From NCBI RefSeq assembly GCF_002386345.1, contig NZ_CP023507.1:1949501-2013500 (forward strand): a stretch of DNA of 64,000 nucleotides, written 5' to 3'. Position 1 is the first letter of the stretch; the number at the start of each line of letters is the position of its first letter. Below the pieces are notes generated by a model. The model saw only the letters and a program-made list of their open reading frames with translations. It was not told the DNA's origin and did not search any database. This DNA is from Streptococcus oralis (GTDB lineage Bacteria > Bacillota > Bacilli > Lactobacillales > Streptococcaceae). Made by a program: the position numbers and the translations under genes. Positions 52,209-62,642 of this stretch are shown here, piece after piece.

Positions 52209-52907
52209 ATGACTGCTACAAAAATGAACGCTCAAGAAATTATTCAATTTATCGCCAATGCTGAAAAGAAAACCAGTGTCAAAGTAACCTTTGAGGGGCA
52301 ACTCGCAACTGCTGTGCCTAGCTCTGTTGTCAAACTAAGAAATGTTTTATTCGGAGACTGGAAGGATGTCGCTCCGCTTCTTGAAGGTTTAGTAGAAAAT
52401 CAAGATTATGTTGTCGAGCAAGATGCTCGTAATTCTGCAGTTCCTTTGTTAGATAAACGTGCTATCAATGCTCGTATCGAGCCAGGTGCTATTATCCGTG
52501 ACCAGGTTGAAATTGGTGACAATGCTGTTATCATGATGGGAGCTGTAATCAATATCGGTGCTGAAATCGGTGCTGGAACCATGATTGACATGGGTGCCAT
52601 CCTTGGTGGTCGTGCTATCGTTGGGAAGAACAGCCACGTTGGCGCAGGTGCGGTTTTGGCAGGTGTGATTGAGCCAGCTAGTGCCGATCCAGTCCGTGTC
52701 GGGGACAATGTTCTCATCGGAGCCAATGCAGTGGTCATCGAAGGTGTCCAAATCGGTAGTGGTTCAGTTGTCGCTGCAGGAGCTATCGTGACTCAAGATG
52801 TCCCAGAAAATGTAGTGGTAGCAGGCGTTCCGGCTCGTATTATCAAAGAAATCGATGCCCAAACCCAACAAAAAACAGCGCTTGAGGATGCGCTTCGTAC
52901 CTTGTAA
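52209..52907 (+). CDS. dapH: Tetrahydrodipicolinate N-acetyltransferase
   Basis: A 232-residue left-handed beta-helix acetyltransferase with hexapeptide repeats (about residues 90-200). It makes N-acetyl-2-amino-6-oxopimelate in the acetylase branch of lysine/meso-DAP synthesis. AGGAGG site before the ATG. Together with dapL, downstream, it makes up two steps of that route; the intermediate aminotransferase is elsewhere. A weak hairpin separates the pair. Confidence 0.95.
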   Translation: MTATKMNAQEIIQFIANAEKKTSVKVTFEGQLATAVPSSVVKLRNVLFGDWKDVAPLLEGLVENQDYVVEQDARNSAVPLLDKRAINARIEPGAIIRDQVEIGDNAVIMMGAVINIGAEIGAGTMIDMGAILGGRAIVGKNSHVGAGAVLAGVIEPASADPVRVGDNVLIGANAVVIEGVQIGSGSVVAAGAIVTQDVPENVVVAGVPARIIKEIDAQTQQKTALEDALRTL

Positions 52908-52918
52908 TTGTAAAAGTA

Positions 52919-52952
52919 AAAAAGAGGCGGAACCCTTTTTCCAGCCTCTTTC
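52919..52952 (+). terminator. Hairpin between dapH and dapL
   Basis: AAAGAGGC..GCCTCTTT with a 15-base loop, then CTTCT. Probably a partial terminator or attenuator inside the operon. Confidence 0.5.
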
Positions 52953-52976
52953 TTCTATCAAAAGGAGGATCGATAG

Positions 52977-54107
52977 ATGTTAGATTTGATTCAGACTCGA
53001 CGAGATTTGCACCAGATTCCAGAGATTGGCTTGGAGGAGTTCAAGACTCAGGCTTATTTGCTGGATGTGATTGAGAAATTGACTTCGGATAAGGACTTTG
53101 TTCAAGTTCGTACTTGGCGAACAGGGATTTTGGTCTATTTGCAGGGAAGCCAGCCGAAGCGGACCATTGGTTGGCGGACAGACATTGATGGTCTGCCTAT
53201 TGTCGAACAAACAGGTCTACCTTTTGCTTCTCAACACCAAGGTCGCATGCATGCCTGTGGACACGATTTTCATATGACCATTGCCTTGGGCTGTCTCGAA
53301 CGCGCCCTGGAGGAGCAACCCAAGAATAATCTGCTCTTTCTATTTCAACCTGCTGAAGAAAATGAAGCTGGTGGCATGCTCATGTATGAGGACGGTGCTT
53401 TTGGAGACTGGCTACCAGACCAGTTTTATGGACTCCATGTTCGTCCGGATTTGAAAGTTGGTCAGATTGCGACCAATACACACACTCTCTTTGCAGGGAC
53501 TTGTGAAGTGAAGATTCGTTTCAAAGGAAAAGGGGGGCACGCTGCTTTTCCACATGAGGCCAATGATGCCTTGGTGGCTGCTAGCTACTTTATCACTCAG
53601 GTGCAGTCAGTGGTTAGCCGCAATGTTAATCCAATCGAGGGAGCAGTGGTGACCTTTGGCCTTTTCCAAGCTGGTGTTGCGAATAATGTCATCACAGATA
53701 CAGCCTTTTTACATGGTACCATTCGCGCCTTGACTCAGGACATGAGCCTCTTGGTGCAAAAAAGAGTCAAGACAGTCGCAGAAGGTGTCGCGGCAGCCTT
53801 TGGGATGGAAGTCGAAGTAGAACTCAAGCAAGGAGGCTACCTACCTGTTGAGAACAATCCAGCCTTGGCGCGTGAACTGATGGACTTTTTTGAAGAGAAA
53901 GACGGAGTCGAGTTGATTGATATCGAGCCTGCTATGACTGGTGAAGACTTTGGTTATCTCCTTTCGAAGGTAGATGGCGTTATGTTCTGGCTAGGTATCG
54001 ATAGTCCCTACGCCCTTCATCATCCTCAGATGAGCCCTAAGGAAGAAGCCTTAGCCATTGGGGTAGATGCGGTCTCTAGTTTCTTGAATAAGAAGGCAGC
54101 AGAGTAG
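52977..54107 (+). CDS. dapL: N-acetyldiaminopimelate deacetylase
   Basis: A 376-residue M20 peptidase-family enzyme: His-Ala-Cys-Gly-His-Asp-Phe-His metal site (about 91), Pro-Ala-Glu-Glu-Asn-Glu catalytic acid (about 125), and the dimerisation domain in the middle. It removes the acetyl group to give LL-DAP. AAGGAGG site. The next gene starts 11 bp downstream. Confidence 0.92.
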   Translation: MLDLIQTRRDLHQIPEIGLEEFKTQAYLLDVIEKLTSDKDFVQVRTWRTGILVYLQGSQPKRTIGWRTDIDGLPIVEQTGLPFASQHQGRMHACGHDFHMTIALGCLERALEEQPKNNLLFLFQPAEENEAGGMLMYEDGAFGDWLPDQFYGLHVRPDLKVGQIATNTHTLFAGTCEVKIRFKGKGGHAAFPHEANDALVAASYFITQVQSVVSRNVNPIEGAVVTFGLFQAGVANNVITDTAFLHGTIRALTQDMSLLVQKRVKTVAEGVAAAFGMEVEVELKQGGYLPVENNPALARELMDFFEEKDGVELIDIEPAMTGEDFGYLLSKVDGVMFWLGIDSPYALHHPQMSPKEEALAIGVDAVSSFLNKKAAE

Positions 54108-54118
54108 AGGAATTGTCT

Positions 54119-54658
54119 ATGAAAGCAGAACTACGCAAGAAAATTTTGCAAGAAATGAAGGCTTTATCTCAGGAGCAAAAACAGGCTATGGATCGAGTTT
54201 TAACTGAGCGTTTCTTACAACACCCTTTTTACCAAGAAGCCAAGACCATCGCAACCTATCTCTCCTTCCCTCATGAATTTCAAACGCAGGAACTGATTGA
54301 GCAGGCGCTGAAGGACGATAAAAAGGTTCTGATACCCAAAACCTATCCCAAGGGACGGATGGAGTTTGTGGTCTATGATCCGCAGCAGTTGGTAAAAACT
54401 TCCTTTGGTTTACTGGAACCGCAAGGAGACTTGGAAGTGGTGGAACCGTCTCAGATTGATTTAATTCATGTTCCGGGTTTAGCTTTTACAACAGAGGGCT
54501 ATCGGATCGGATATGGTGGAGGATATTATGACCGCTATCTGGAACATTTTGCTGGGCAGAGCCTGAGTACAATCTATCCTTGTCAAGTTCAGGAGTTTAA
54601 CTTTGAAAACCATGATATTCCCGTCCAGGAGGTGCTAATCTATGAAGGAAATCTTTGA
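54119..54658 (+). CDS. 5-formyltetrahydrofolate cyclo-ligase
   Basis: A 179-residue enzyme making methenyl-THF from 5-formyl-THF with ATP. The phosphate loop Gly-Tyr-Gly-Gly-Gly-Tyr-Tyr-Asp-Arg-Tyr near the C-terminus is diagnostic. ATG 54119 (AGAGG 8 bases upstream) is preferred over TTG 54113. It overlaps the rhomboid gene by 17 bp, as in many streptococci. Confidence 0.93.
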   Translation: MKAELRKKILQEMKALSQEQKQAMDRVLTERFLQHPFYQEAKTIATYLSFPHEFQTQELIEQALKDDKKVLIPKTYPKGRMEFVVYDPQQLVKTSFGLLEPQGDLEVVEPSQIDLIHVPGLAFTTEGYRIGYGGGYYDRYLEHFAGQSLSTIYPCQVQEFNFENHDIPVQEVLIYEGNL

Positions 54659-55322
54659 TAAACGTTATCCTGTGACTAGCTTCTTCCTCCTAGTAACAGC
54701 ATTGGTATTTCTCTTGATGTTGGTTTTTACAGGTTTAAATTTTGAACGAGCAGATACCCTGCTTCAGTTTGGGGCCATGTATGGACCGATCATTCGCCTG
54801 TTCCCTGAGCAGATATGGCGCCTTTTTTCGGCTATATTTGTGCATATTGGATGGGAGCATTTTATTGTCAATATGATTTCACTCTACTTTCTTGGACGAC
54901 AAGTGGAGGAAATTTTCGGTTCTAAGCAGTTCTTCTTTCTCTATCTCTTATCAGGAATGATGGGCAATCTCTTTGTTTTTGCTTTCACACCGAAAGTTGT
55001 CGCTGCTGGGGCATCCACTTCTCTTTACGGACTATTTGCTGCGATTATCGTTTTGCGTTACGCAACTCGCAACCCCTATATTCAGCAGTTGGGGCAATCC
55101 TATCTGACACTTTTCGTGATAAATATCATTGGAAGTGTTCTGATTCCAGGAATCAGCCTAGCTGGGCATATCGGAGGTGCAGTAGGCGGTTCCTTTCTAG
55201 CAGTCATCTTCCCAGTTAAATGGGAGAGAAGGATGTACAGTACTAGCCAGCGAATCGGGGCAACCGTACTTTTTATCGCACTAGCCGTTTTCCTTTGCTA
55301 TAAGGGAATGACCTATGTGTAG
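54642..55322 (+). CDS. Rhomboid-family intramembrane serine protease
   Basis: A 226-residue protein with seven helices. The serine motif Gly-Ala-Ser-Thr-Ser-Leu-Tyr-Gly (about residue 125) and the histidine in Leu-Ala-Gly-His-Ile-Gly-Gly (about 177) form the catalytic dyad; the Glu-His-Phe-Ile-Val-Asn-Met segment supplies the oxyanion residues. Functional in sequence; substrate unknown. Terminated by the hairpin that runs into the CRISPR array. Confidence 0.92.
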   Translation: MKEIFDKRYPVTSFFLLVTALVFLLMLVFTGLNFERADTLLQFGAMYGPIIRLFPEQIWRLFSAIFVHIGWEHFIVNMISLYFLGRQVEEIFGSKQFFFLYLLSGMMGNLFVFAFTPKVVAAGASTSLYGLFAAIIVLRYATRNPYIQQLGQSYLTLFVINIIGSVLIPGISLAGHIGGAVGGSFLAVIFPVKWERRMYSTSQRIGATVLFIALAVFLCYKGMTYV

Positions 55323-55334
55323 GGGGGAATAGTT

Positions 55335-55367
55335 AAAAAGCTACTCAAAAAATGAGTAGCTTTTTTT
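55335..55367. terminator. Bidirectional terminator between rhomboid gene and CRISPR array
   Basis: AAAAAGCTACTC-AAAAAAT-GAGTAGC-TTTTTTT. Its T-run overlaps the first bases of the leader-distal repeat, so one structure ends both transcripts. Confidence 0.85.
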
Positions 55368-55992
55368 GGAACCATTCGAAACAACACAGCTCTAAAACTG
55401 AGTCAAAAGCAACATGACTTTTAGTGGTGTTTTGGAACCATTCGAAACAACACAGCTCTAAAACCTACCTCAATCCTTGGATTTAAGCTGTAAAGTTTTG
55501 GAACCATTCGAAACAACACAGCTCTAAAACACTTTGACAAGCAATAGCTATCAAGAAAATGTTTTGGAACCATTCGAAACAACACAGCTCTAAAACAGAG
55601 CCATCCTTACACTATTCAGAGGCCTTGTTTTGGAACCATTCGAAACAACACAGCTCTAAAACTTTTCATCAAGCGCCAATCCATCCAGTAAAGTTTTGGA
55701 ACCATTCGAAACAACACAGCTCTAAAACTTCCTTATCTTGATTATATTATATCACGGTGTTTTGGAACCATTCGAAACAACACAGCTCTAAAACAACAAT
55801 AATGACAGCAGAAAGAGGACACGAGTTTTGGAACCATTCGAAACAACACAGCTCTAAAACCCTGCTGAGGCACAGCAATCACTTTCAGACGTTTTGGAAC
55901 CATTCGAAACAACACAGCTCTAAAACTGTTGTAGCATTTCAGCAAGCGACTGTTCTGTTTTGGAACCATTCGAAACAACACAGCTCTAAAAC
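55363..55992 (-). CRISPR. Type II-A CRISPR array, 10 repeats and 9 spacers
   Basis: Repeats of 36 bp start at 55363, 55429, 55495, 55561, 55627, 55693, 55759, 55825, 55891 and 55957; all nine spacers are 30 bp. Read in crRNA direction (minus strand) each repeat begins GTTTTAGAGCTGTGTTG and ends GGTTCCAAAAC. The leader-distal repeat has a changed end (AAAAAA instead of AAAAC), the usual sign of the array's end. Internal repeats are identical by eye. Spacer 1 (newest) is next to the leader at 55927-55956. The tracrRNA anti-repeat at 62336 matches the repeat well. Confidence 0.98.
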
Positions 55993-56082
55993 CTCGTAGA
56001 AAAGTTTTTCTCACGAAATTTCGTAATCGCGCCATTCGTCCCAGCCAGACTTCAGCTCGTTAGGTTCCAATTGTTACCCTTA
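55993..56082 (-). promoter_or_regulatory. CRISPR leader with CTACGAG anchor
   Basis: On the minus strand the leader runs from the end of csn2 to the first repeat and ends with CTACGAG, the leader-anchoring sequence of one type II-A group that guides spacer integration. A TATAAT -10 overlaps the csn2 stop codon, so the array has its own start just after csn2. Confidence 0.8.
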
Positions 56083-56745
56083 TTATACCATATTTTCGGG
56101 GTTCAGGAAATAGTCTTGATCCAGCACATACTGCGGGAAATCAAAGACTTTTCGAGGTTCGACAAATAAGACTCTTAGTTGATTGAGTTGGATATACTCT
56201 ATCAGATTTACTAACTCATCCTTTGAAAGATAGGCGGTCGCATTGATGAAAACAAGGAGTTTCTTTTTGGAAAGATATTTAAAAACCTGGATAATTTCTA
56301 GCATCTTTTCAAAAGGCGTATCACTTAGAGTTTCAACTTTGACTCCTAACGCATCAATCAACTCTAGGATAGTAATTTCATCGTATTCCAGGTCTAGTTC
56401 ATTTTCTAAGCACTCAAATGCCAGCAATTCTGTAATCGTAGCAACTAGCTTTTCAATCATGGATTTGACTTCTGGTTTGTCGTTGAGTTGATTTTCTAAA
56501 TCAGCATGTATCAGTTTGAGCATGGCAGGTGAGTTTAGATTGTATCCTAAGACATCCGTTATCACTAGTAACTCGGCCTCTTTCATAGCTTTTAGATTTC
56601 TATCAAACAACTTTAACTCTCCATCATCAGTGTACTGGTAGAACTGCTTGACGATAGTCGAAAAGGTAAACTGGTCTTCCAGGACTAAAAAGGTTGCATT
56701 TTCAATAGCCAATGGTTCATCCAATAATGGGAAATTAATCTTCAT
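56083..56745 (-). CDS. csn2: Csn2, type II-A adaptation protein
   Basis: A 220-residue Csn2 of the short S. pyogenes type. It forms a ring that slides on DNA ends during spacer acquisition with Cas1-Cas2-Cas9. Asn-Phe-Pro-Leu-Leu-Asp-Glu-Pro start and the Leu-Val-Ile-Thr-Asp core are family-typical. It overlaps cas2 by 11 bp. Confidence 0.95.
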   Translation of the reverse strand: MKINFPLLDEPLAIENATFLVLEDQFTFSTIVKQFYQYTDDGELKLFDRNLKAMKEAELLVITDVLGYNLNSPAMLKLIHADLENQLNDKPEVKSMIEKLVATITELLAFECLENELDLEYDEITILELIDALGVKVETLSDTPFEKMLEIIQVFKYLSKKKLLVFINATAYLSKDELVNLIEYIQLNQLRVLFVEPRKVFDFPQYVLDQDYFLNPENMV

Positions 56746-57079
56746 CTCTAGGCTCCTCTCCTAGAAAAACTAAACGTGCGTCGGAGTTTGCTACGCTAGT
56801 ATTTCGCTCACCATTTAAGTAAATCATGCGAGAAAACTGCTTTTCTGTAACGGTTAAGAGAGTGATGTTCCCTTTTTTAGGATTGTGCGTCTTAAGGCGT
56901 TCAATCATGGCGTTATTAGCAGAGTTATTGAGCAAGAGCTTGCTATAGATGGAGAATTGGTGCATGATAAATCCTTCATCTATGAGGAACTTACGAAATC
57001 TCCGATAGGCCTTGCGTTCCTCTATAGTATCAACCGGCATATCAAACATTAAAATCATACGCATATATCGATAACTCAT
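56735..57079 (-). CDS. cas2: Cas2
   Basis: A 114-residue Cas2, the dimeric core of the Cas1-Cas2 integrase: Met-Ile-Leu-Met-Phe-Asp-Met-Pro at strand 1 with the conserved Asp, then the ferredoxin-like fold. Overlaps cas1 by 4 bp. Confidence 0.96.
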   Translation of the reverse strand: MSYRYMRMILMFDMPVDTIEERKAYRRFRKFLIDEGFIMHQFSIYSKLLLNNSANNAMIERLKTHNPKKGNITLLTVTEKQFSRMIYLNGERNTSVANSDARLVFLGEEPRDED

Positions 57080-57942
57080 ATCCTAAACTCAGGAACTCCT
57101 TTCTCCGGTTGATTGAGAGCTTGGATGACTTTCTTAGTATAGTCACTGACGATATTGGACAGGTACATATCTTTGCCATTGTAGTGGAAGGTGTCTGAGA
57201 AAATGGTAAAAAGTTCTCGCTTGATTTTGACAAAAGAACTGCTTCGATTTTCATAGACGATTCTGTCAATAATCGGACGAAAAGGTTCCATAATATCGCT
57301 AGCGAGGTTGAATTGATTAAACTGATTAGCATGTTTCAAGCCAAACTGAGTCATGCAGCCAGACAAGACAATCTCACGCGCAAACATACTCAAAATCAAG
57401 GTGTAACCATAGTCTAAGGCAGCATTGACATCATTGTCTTGTTCACGGCTAAAATCATTCCCAAACAAGGTGTTAAAATAAATCCGAGCTGCGTGCCCTT
57501 CGCGGTTACTAGGATCAAACAAATCCAACCCATGATAGAGATCGATGACTGACTGGCTCTTTTCCAGAAAACCACAACTACCCAGATATAAAGCCTGATT
57601 GAGAATTTTTTGTGCAATAATGGTGGTCCAGATTTCCGCCTTTACATCTTCATTCCAGGAAATTTGACGAGAGAGTTGTAAACTGGAATCATGCCGACCG
57701 TAGTAAGGCATCAAGTATGCCGTTGGCAAGCGTTTATCATCACAAAAGATGACCAGAATATTTTCATCCACCAAACGTTTAATCAGCATGGTGGAGAGAA
57801 CGATATCTGTCGTCTCCAAAAGAAGGATGTCCACCTCGGACAGGTGAATCAACTCTGTCCGAGAGGCATCTTTAAAAATCAAGTGATTGTTCTTGTAGGA
57901 GAGCTTAGAGTGTGTATTCACAACAACGGTTCTCCATCCCAT
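57076..57942 (-). CDS. cas1: Cas1 integrase (II-A)
   Basis: A 288-residue Cas1 that inserts new spacers at the leader-repeat junction. Catalytic residues include the Glu of Asn-Arg-Glu-Gly-His-Ala-Ala-Arg (about residue 149) and the His in the His-Ala-Asn-Gln-Phe segment (about 205). Its ATG overlaps the cas9 stop (TAATG). Confidence 0.96.
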   Translation of the reverse strand: MGWRTVVVNTHSKLSYKNNHLIFKDASRTELIHLSEVDILLLETTDIVLSTMLIKRLVDENILVIFCDDKRLPTAYLMPYYGRHDSSLQLSRQISWNEDVKAEIWTTIIAQKILNQALYLGSCGFLEKSQSVIDLYHGLDLFDPSNREGHAARIYFNTLFGNDFSREQDNDVNAALDYGYTLILSMFAREIVLSGCMTQFGLKHANQFNQFNLASDIMEPFRPIIDRIVYENRSSSFVKIKRELFTIFSDTFHYNGKDMYLSNIVSDYTKKVIQALNQPEKGVPEFRI

Positions 57943-60900
57943 TAGTCTTCTCCCAGTTTGCTTAAGTCAATCCGAGTCTCGTAAAGACCAGTGATGGACT
58001 GGTGGATGAGGGTGGCGTTGAGGAGTGACGAAGGTGTATAGTCTCTGTATCGTGGAATTTTTACTCCCAAGAACTCGAAGTCAGAAGCACTTCCTTGTGA
58101 AGTTAACTCGAATAAACCAGCATTTTTACTATTTCTTGGACCAATGAAACTGAAACATAACTTTTCGATATCAACTGTTTCCCAATCAATAAATGCTTGT
58201 CTGATTCTTTCTCCATTTTTTAATGCACCTACATACTTATCGTTAAAATCAAGTACAGATTCTAAAAGTTTAGCAAAATCATTTCGATGTTTCTCAACAT
58301 ACTCTAAGTGTTCTGGTTCAAGTGTTTTATTAATATTCTTAGCATGATACAAAAGAGTCGTATATTTTTCGGGGAGGACCAATTCATTACCTTTATGAAT
58401 TTCTCCTCGTTTATTGTTTGTTGATAGAATACTTGCCAGTCTTCTTCTTGTACCATCAGGAAACTCAAACAAACTATATTTAGGTAAAGTAATAGTTGAT
58501 AGAATTTTTATGTATCCTTTTTCAAGGAGATAGTTTTTCTTGTTCTTTTCAAAATTTATTTTATCTAAAATAGAGATACCTTGAAACTCAAGCACTGTCT
58601 TTTGTTGTTTTTTCGCTCCTTTTTCAATAATAGCTTTAACTAAGACCGCGTATGAGTTAGAAATACCAGCGTAACCACCGTATTTTCGTGGGTCAAGCCC
58701 TTGCTTAATTGGGACAAGATTTTCTTTACTATCTTCTGAAGGTTTAGGAGATGGATTAGAATTGAACAATCCTTTAGGTTTACCTCTATCTAGACCATGT
58801 GTTTGAATCTCTGTCTTCTTCACAATATTCACCTGCGGAAGTGAAAGAACTTTTTTGATTGTAGCGAAATCTTTTTCCTTATTCCAAGCGATTTCTCCAG
58901 TGTCTTTGGAGTATTCGATATTCTCTCTTTTTACGATAGTTCCGTCTGCGTAATGCACCTCTTCTTTAAAGAAGTTCAGCAAGTTTGAGTAGAAGAAATA
59001 TTTTTCAGTTGCTTTTTCGACTTCTTTAGGATCTTTGAATCTGGAGATGTATCTCTTAAGATCGTATTTTTGATAGTCACCATAGACGAATTCAGGCTCT
59101 AGTTTAGGATATTTCTTAAGGATAGCCTTAGCAACCACTGCATTTAAATAGGCATCATGCGCGTGGTGGTAGTCATTGATTTCCCGTACCTTGTATAACC
59201 TAAATTCTTTACGGAAGTTGGAAACTAGATTGGATTTCAAAGTGATGATTTTGACGATGCGGTTCTGCTTATCCTTCTCAGTCACTTCTGTATTGAAGCG
59301 GGCATCTAAAATCTGAGCAACATGTTTTGTGATTTGACGTGTTTCAACTAACTGGCGCTTGATAAAACCAACTTTATCACGCTCATCTAGCCCACCTCGT
59401 TCAGCCTTGGTTAAATTATTAAATTTACGTTCTGAAATCAATTTAGAATCCAATAATTGTTGCAAAAAGGCTTTTCTTTTTTGAACGACTTCTAGGCTAG
59501 GAACATTATCGGATTTCCCACGATTATCCTTTGAACTAGTTAAGACACGGTTATCAAGAGAATCATCCTTGATAAAGGCCTGTGGGATGATGTGGTCAAT
59601 GTCATAGTTGCTCAGTTGGTTGATATCAAGAGCTTCTCCAGTGTACATATCCTTCCCATTTTGGAGATAGTAAAGGAAGAGACGATCATTTTGAAGTTGA
59701 ATATTATCTGTTGGATGTTCTTTTAATATATTTGAATCAAGCCCAGGTGCTAAATTTTTTAGTGCATCTTCAATGCGCTTATATCTTTGTTGAGAATTCT
59801 TTTTCCCTCTGCCAGTTGTCTGATTTTCTCGTGCCATCTCAATCACAATGGACTCAGGAGCATGGCCCATAACCTTGACAAGTTCATCAACAATCTTGAT
59901 ACTTTGTAAAATTCCCTTTTTAATGGCAGGGCTTCCTGGGAGTTCTTGGACGACTTGCTTCACATCATCTGTCTTGCCAACCACTTGTGCTTTTTGGATA
60001 ATTTCTTTGAAGGAAAGTCCGTCATCATTGATTAACTGCATAAAGTTGCGATTGCTGTAACCGTCATCAATCAGATAATCAAGAATCGTTTTGCCGCTTT
60101 TTTTATCATGGATGCCATTAATCAGCTTGGCAGAGAGCTTTCCCCAACCGGTATAGTGTCGACGAGTCAGTGCCTTGATTACTTTCTCATCAAAGATAGA
60201 GGCATATTGTGCAAGATGCTGCTTAATCATCTCACGATCTTCAAAGATAGTTAGCGTGTGGACGATATTTTCAAGAATCTCTTCATTTTTAGGGTCATCC
60301 ATAAACTCCTTATCCTTGATAATCTTGAGCAAATCATGGTAAGTAGAAAGACTAGCGTTAAATTGTTTTTCAATTCCTTTTAGTTCGATTCCATCGTAGC
60401 CATCAACAGTGTGTAGATAATGAATGATATCTTTTTCAGTTACTTTTCTTTTCTCTTTGAATAATTGATTGACAATTTGCTTCTTCTGAGCACTATCAAG
60501 GAATTGATAGTCTCTTAATCCTTCTGCAATAAATTTTACTTTTGTTAATTCATTATAGACAGCAAATGTTTCATACAAGAGACTGTGTTTAGGCAAAACT
60601 TTTTCTTCTGGCAGATACAAGTCATAGTTAGTCATCTTATTGATGAAGTCTTCCGCAGAGCTTGCTTTATCAACAATTTCTTCAAAATTCCAAGGTCTTA
60701 TTGCTTGGTCAGAATTTCGAGTAAGCCAAGCAAAATCACGATTGCCACGAGCCAATGGGCCAACGTAGTAAGGAATACGGAAAGTTAAGATTTTCTCTAT
60801 CTTTTCTTTATTGTCCTTCAGAAATGGATAATGTTCTCCTTGCCGACGGAGAATGGCATTCATTTCTTGAAGATGAATTTGATGAGGAATAGAACCATTA

Positions 60901-62120
60901 TCAAAGGTGCGTTGTTTTCTCAAAAAATCTTCACGTTCGATTTTATCAAGGAAATAATCTGTTCCTTCGAATTTAGAGAGAAGATTTTTGATATATTTGT
61001 AAAATGTTTCTTGAGTGGTCTTGCCATCGATATATCCAGCATACCCATCTTTAGATTGGTCAGAAAAAACTTCATCATATTTTTCTGGAAGATTGGCTTT
61101 GATGAATTGTTTTAAAGCTGCCAAGTCTTTTTGGTGATTTTCATAGCGCTCAATCATAGATGCTGATAATGGAGCCTTGGTTGAAGGATCTGTGACAGTC
61201 AAAATGCCTGATAGAAGAATAGCATCATAGAGTTTTTTGGCAACTAAGAAAAGATCAGCAAAGTCATCTCCAATTTGTCCGAGCAAGTTTTCCAAATCCT
61301 CATCATAGGTATCTTTAGAAAATTGTAGCGGAGCTTTTTCTTCTAAGTCAAAATGTTTTTTGAAATCAGCTTGATTTCCTACAATCAACTTGAGAAATTC
61401 CGAAAACAAACCAGTGGACTTTTCATCAGGAAAGAGTCTTAGAACGCGTTCTCTCTTTGCAGATTTACTAATTTTATCGGTAAAAATTGCTTCTATTTGT
61501 GCGTTTTGCCCACTAAGTGAACTTCCTTCAAAGGTGTTGTCGTAAATGCTTATAAACTCGTTAAAGATTTTTTGAATATCATTATTTTTTATATCGAAAG
61601 CTTCTTCATATAAAAAATGCCCACGGTATTTAATCATATGAGCTAATACTAGATAGATCAAGCGCAAGTCAGCTTTTTCTTTCGAATCAGCCAGTTGCTT
61701 TCTCAAATGATAGATAGTTGGAAATTGCTTATGGTATTCTTTTTCTTCTGCCAAGGTAGCAAAAATAGGGTATTTACTCCCTCTTTTATCCTCAGGAATT
61801 AAAAAGGAGTCATCCAATCGATGAAAGAAACCACTATCCAACTTGCTCATTTCTTCAAAAAAGATTTCTTGGAGATAGCGAAGACGATTTTTCCGACGGG
61901 TATAGCGACGACGTGCAGTTCGTTTGAGGCGTCTATCCTCAGCGGTTGTCCCTTCATCAAATAATAAAGCTCCGATGAGGTTTTTCTTGATAAAGTGTTT
62001 ATCGGTATTGCCCAAAACTTTCATCTTTTTAGATGGCACTTTATAGTCATCTGTAATAACGGCCCATCCGACGCTGTTAGTTCCGATATCGAGTCCAATA
62101 GAGTAAGGTTTATTGCTCAT
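57942..62120 (-). CDS. cas9: Cas9, type II-A RNA-guided nuclease
   Basis: A 1392-residue effector. RuvC-I starts [11 protein letters not shown] (catalytic Asp11), then the arginine-rich bridge helix, the REC lobe, RuvC-II (Ile-Val-Ile-Glu-Met-Ala-Arg), HNH with Asp-Ile-Asp-His-Ile-Ile-Pro (His near 843) and RuvC-III (His-His-Ala-His-Asp-Ala). In the PAM-interacting end an Arg-Tyr-Arg pattern aligns with SpyCas9 Arg1333/Arg1335, within Lys-Ile-Pro-Arg-Tyr-Arg-Asp-Tyr, the form seen in S. thermophilus CRISPR3 Cas9. Intact, with AAAGGAG site and promoter TTGATT-17-TATAAT (62191-62219). Confidence 0.98.
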   Translation of the reverse strand: MSNKPYSIGLDIGTNSVGWAVITDDYKVPSKKMKVLGNTDKHFIKKNLIGALLFDEGTTAEDRRLKRTARRRYTRRKNRLRYLQEIFFEEMSKLDSGFFHRLDDSFLIPEDKRGSKYPIFATLAEEKEYHKQFPTIYHLRKQLADSKEKADLRLIYLVLAHMIKYRGHFLYEEAFDIKNNDIQKIFNEFISIYDNTFEGSSLSGQNAQIEAIFTDKISKSAKRERVLRLFPDEKSTGLFSEFLKLIVGNQADFKKHFDLEEKAPLQFSKDTYDEDLENLLGQIGDDFADLFLVAKKLYDAILLSGILTVTDPSTKAPLSASMIERYENHQKDLAALKQFIKANLPEKYDEVFSDQSKDGYAGYIDGKTTQETFYKYIKNLLSKFEGTDYFLDKIEREDFLRKQRTFDNGSIPHQIHLQEMNAILRRQGEHYPFLKDNKEKIEKILTFRIPYYVGPLARGNRDFAWLTRNSDQAIRPWNFEEIVDKASSAEDFINKMTNYDLYLPEEKVLPKHSLLYETFAVYNELTKVKFIAEGLRDYQFLDSAQKKQIVNQLFKEKRKVTEKDIIHYLHTVDGYDGIELKGIEKQFNASLSTYHDLLKIIKDKEFMDDPKNEEILENIVHTLTIFEDREMIKQHLAQYASIFDEKVIKALTRRHYTGWGKLSAKLINGIHDKKSGKTILDYLIDDGYSNRNFMQLINDDGLSFKEIIQKAQVVGKTDDVKQVVQELPGSPAIKKGILQSIKIVDELVKVMGHAPESIVIEMARENQTTGRGKKNSQQRYKRIEDALKNLAPGLDSNILKEHPTDNIQLQNDRLFLYYLQNGKDMYTGEALDINQLSNYDIDHIIPQAFIKDDSLDNRVLTSSKDNRGKSDNVPSLEVVQKRKAFLQQLLDSKLISERKFNNLTKAERGGLDERDKVGFIKRQLVETRQITKHVAQILDARFNTEVTEKDKQNRIVKIITLKSNLVSNFRKEFRLYKVREINDYHHAHDAYLNAVVAKAILKKYPKLEPEFVYGDYQKYDLKRYISRFKDPKEVEKATEKYFFYSNLLNFFKEEVHYADGTIVKRENIEYSKDTGEIAWNKEKDFATIKKVLSLPQVNIVKKTEIQTHGLDRGKPKGLFNSNPSPKPSEDSKENLVPIKQGLDPRKYGGYAGISNSYAVLVKAIIEKGAKKQQKTVLEFQGISILDKINFEKNKKNYLLEKGYIKILSTITLPKYSLFEFPDGTRRRLASILSTNNKRGEIHKGNELVLPEKYTTLLYHAKNINKTLEPEHLEYVEKHRNDFAKLLESVLDFNDKYVGALKNGERIRQAFIDWETVDIEKLCFSFIGPRNSKNAGLFELTSQGSASDFEFLGVKIPRYRDYTPSSLLNATLIHQSITGLYETRIDLSKLGED

Positions 62121-62190
62121 TTAGTCTTCTCCTTTGAGTTATACTCTTTAAGTTCTAATTAGTAATAGCTAATATATTAACCTTAGCTAA

Positions 62191-62219
62191 ATTATATATC
62201 TTTTGGCTATTAAAATCAA
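62191..62219 (-). promoter_or_regulatory. cas9 operon promoter
   Basis: On the minus strand TTGATT (62214-62219), 17-bp spacer, TATAAT (62191-62196). Predicted 5' leader of about 64 nt before cas9. It drives cas9-cas1-cas2-csn2. Confidence 0.82.
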
Positions 62220-62300
62220 GAAATTGTAAAACGTTTTCATTGTGTAAATTTTTAAATCGTTATAAAATGGAATGTTATTCTATTTCATATAGATTTCTTC

Positions 62301-62329
62301 TTGCAATTTTTAAAAGAATGGTATACAAT
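62301..62329 (+). promoter_or_regulatory. tracrRNA promoter (short form)
   Basis: TTGCAA (62301-62306), 17-bp spacer, TACAAT (62324-62329). A start near 62336 gives a tracrRNA of about 93 nt. A second possible promoter (TTGTGT-17-TAAAAT, 62240-62268) would give a longer form. Confidence 0.78.
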
Positions 62330-62335
62330 ACAAGT

Positions 62336-62429
62336 GTTGGAACTATTCGAAACAACACAGCAAGTTAAAATAAGGCTTTGTCCGTACACAACTTGAAAAA
62401 GTGCGCACCGATTCGGTGCTTTTTATTTT
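62336..62429 (+). ncRNA. tracrRNA
   Basis: The anti-repeat GTTGGAACTATTCGAAACAA pairs with the crRNA repeat, followed by the AGCAAGTTAAAATAAGGC nexus region, a CTTG-AAAA-rich stem, and the terminator hairpin GCACCGATTCGGTGC plus TTTTT. It is divergent from cas9 and downstream of its own promoter, the standard type II-A arrangement. Confidence 0.96.
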
Positions 62430-62642
62430 ATTATACTAATTCATTGTGCTCTTATTTTTGTTAAAAAAACAAATAATATCATAGCGCTTTCATGAAGTTT
62501 GATACCAATTCGATGGAGCTTATAAGTAGGTTAACTGAGAAATACAGATTTCTTTTTAGATTATAGATGTTCTGAAGAATAGCAATACAAAAAAGAACTG
62601 GGATAATTAACTATCCTAGCTCTTTTTATATGGAATTTTCTT
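62430..62642. other. Interval between tracrRNA and galU
   Basis: No gene is seen. A hairpin of GAACTGGGATA with TATCCTAGCTC (about 62596-62623) and T-run ends galU coming from the right. Confidence 0.55.

Noticed and set aside
55399-55956. Self-targeting by CRISPR spacers
   Set aside because: I compared the nine spacers with the window by eye. Only 10-12-nt matches appeared (for example with the integrase gene near 6708), which is chance level. A full genome and phage search would be needed to exclude it.
55559-56035. Open frames on both strands within the CRISPR array
   Set aside because: They arise from the 66-bp periodic repeat unit, which is a multiple of three; not genes.
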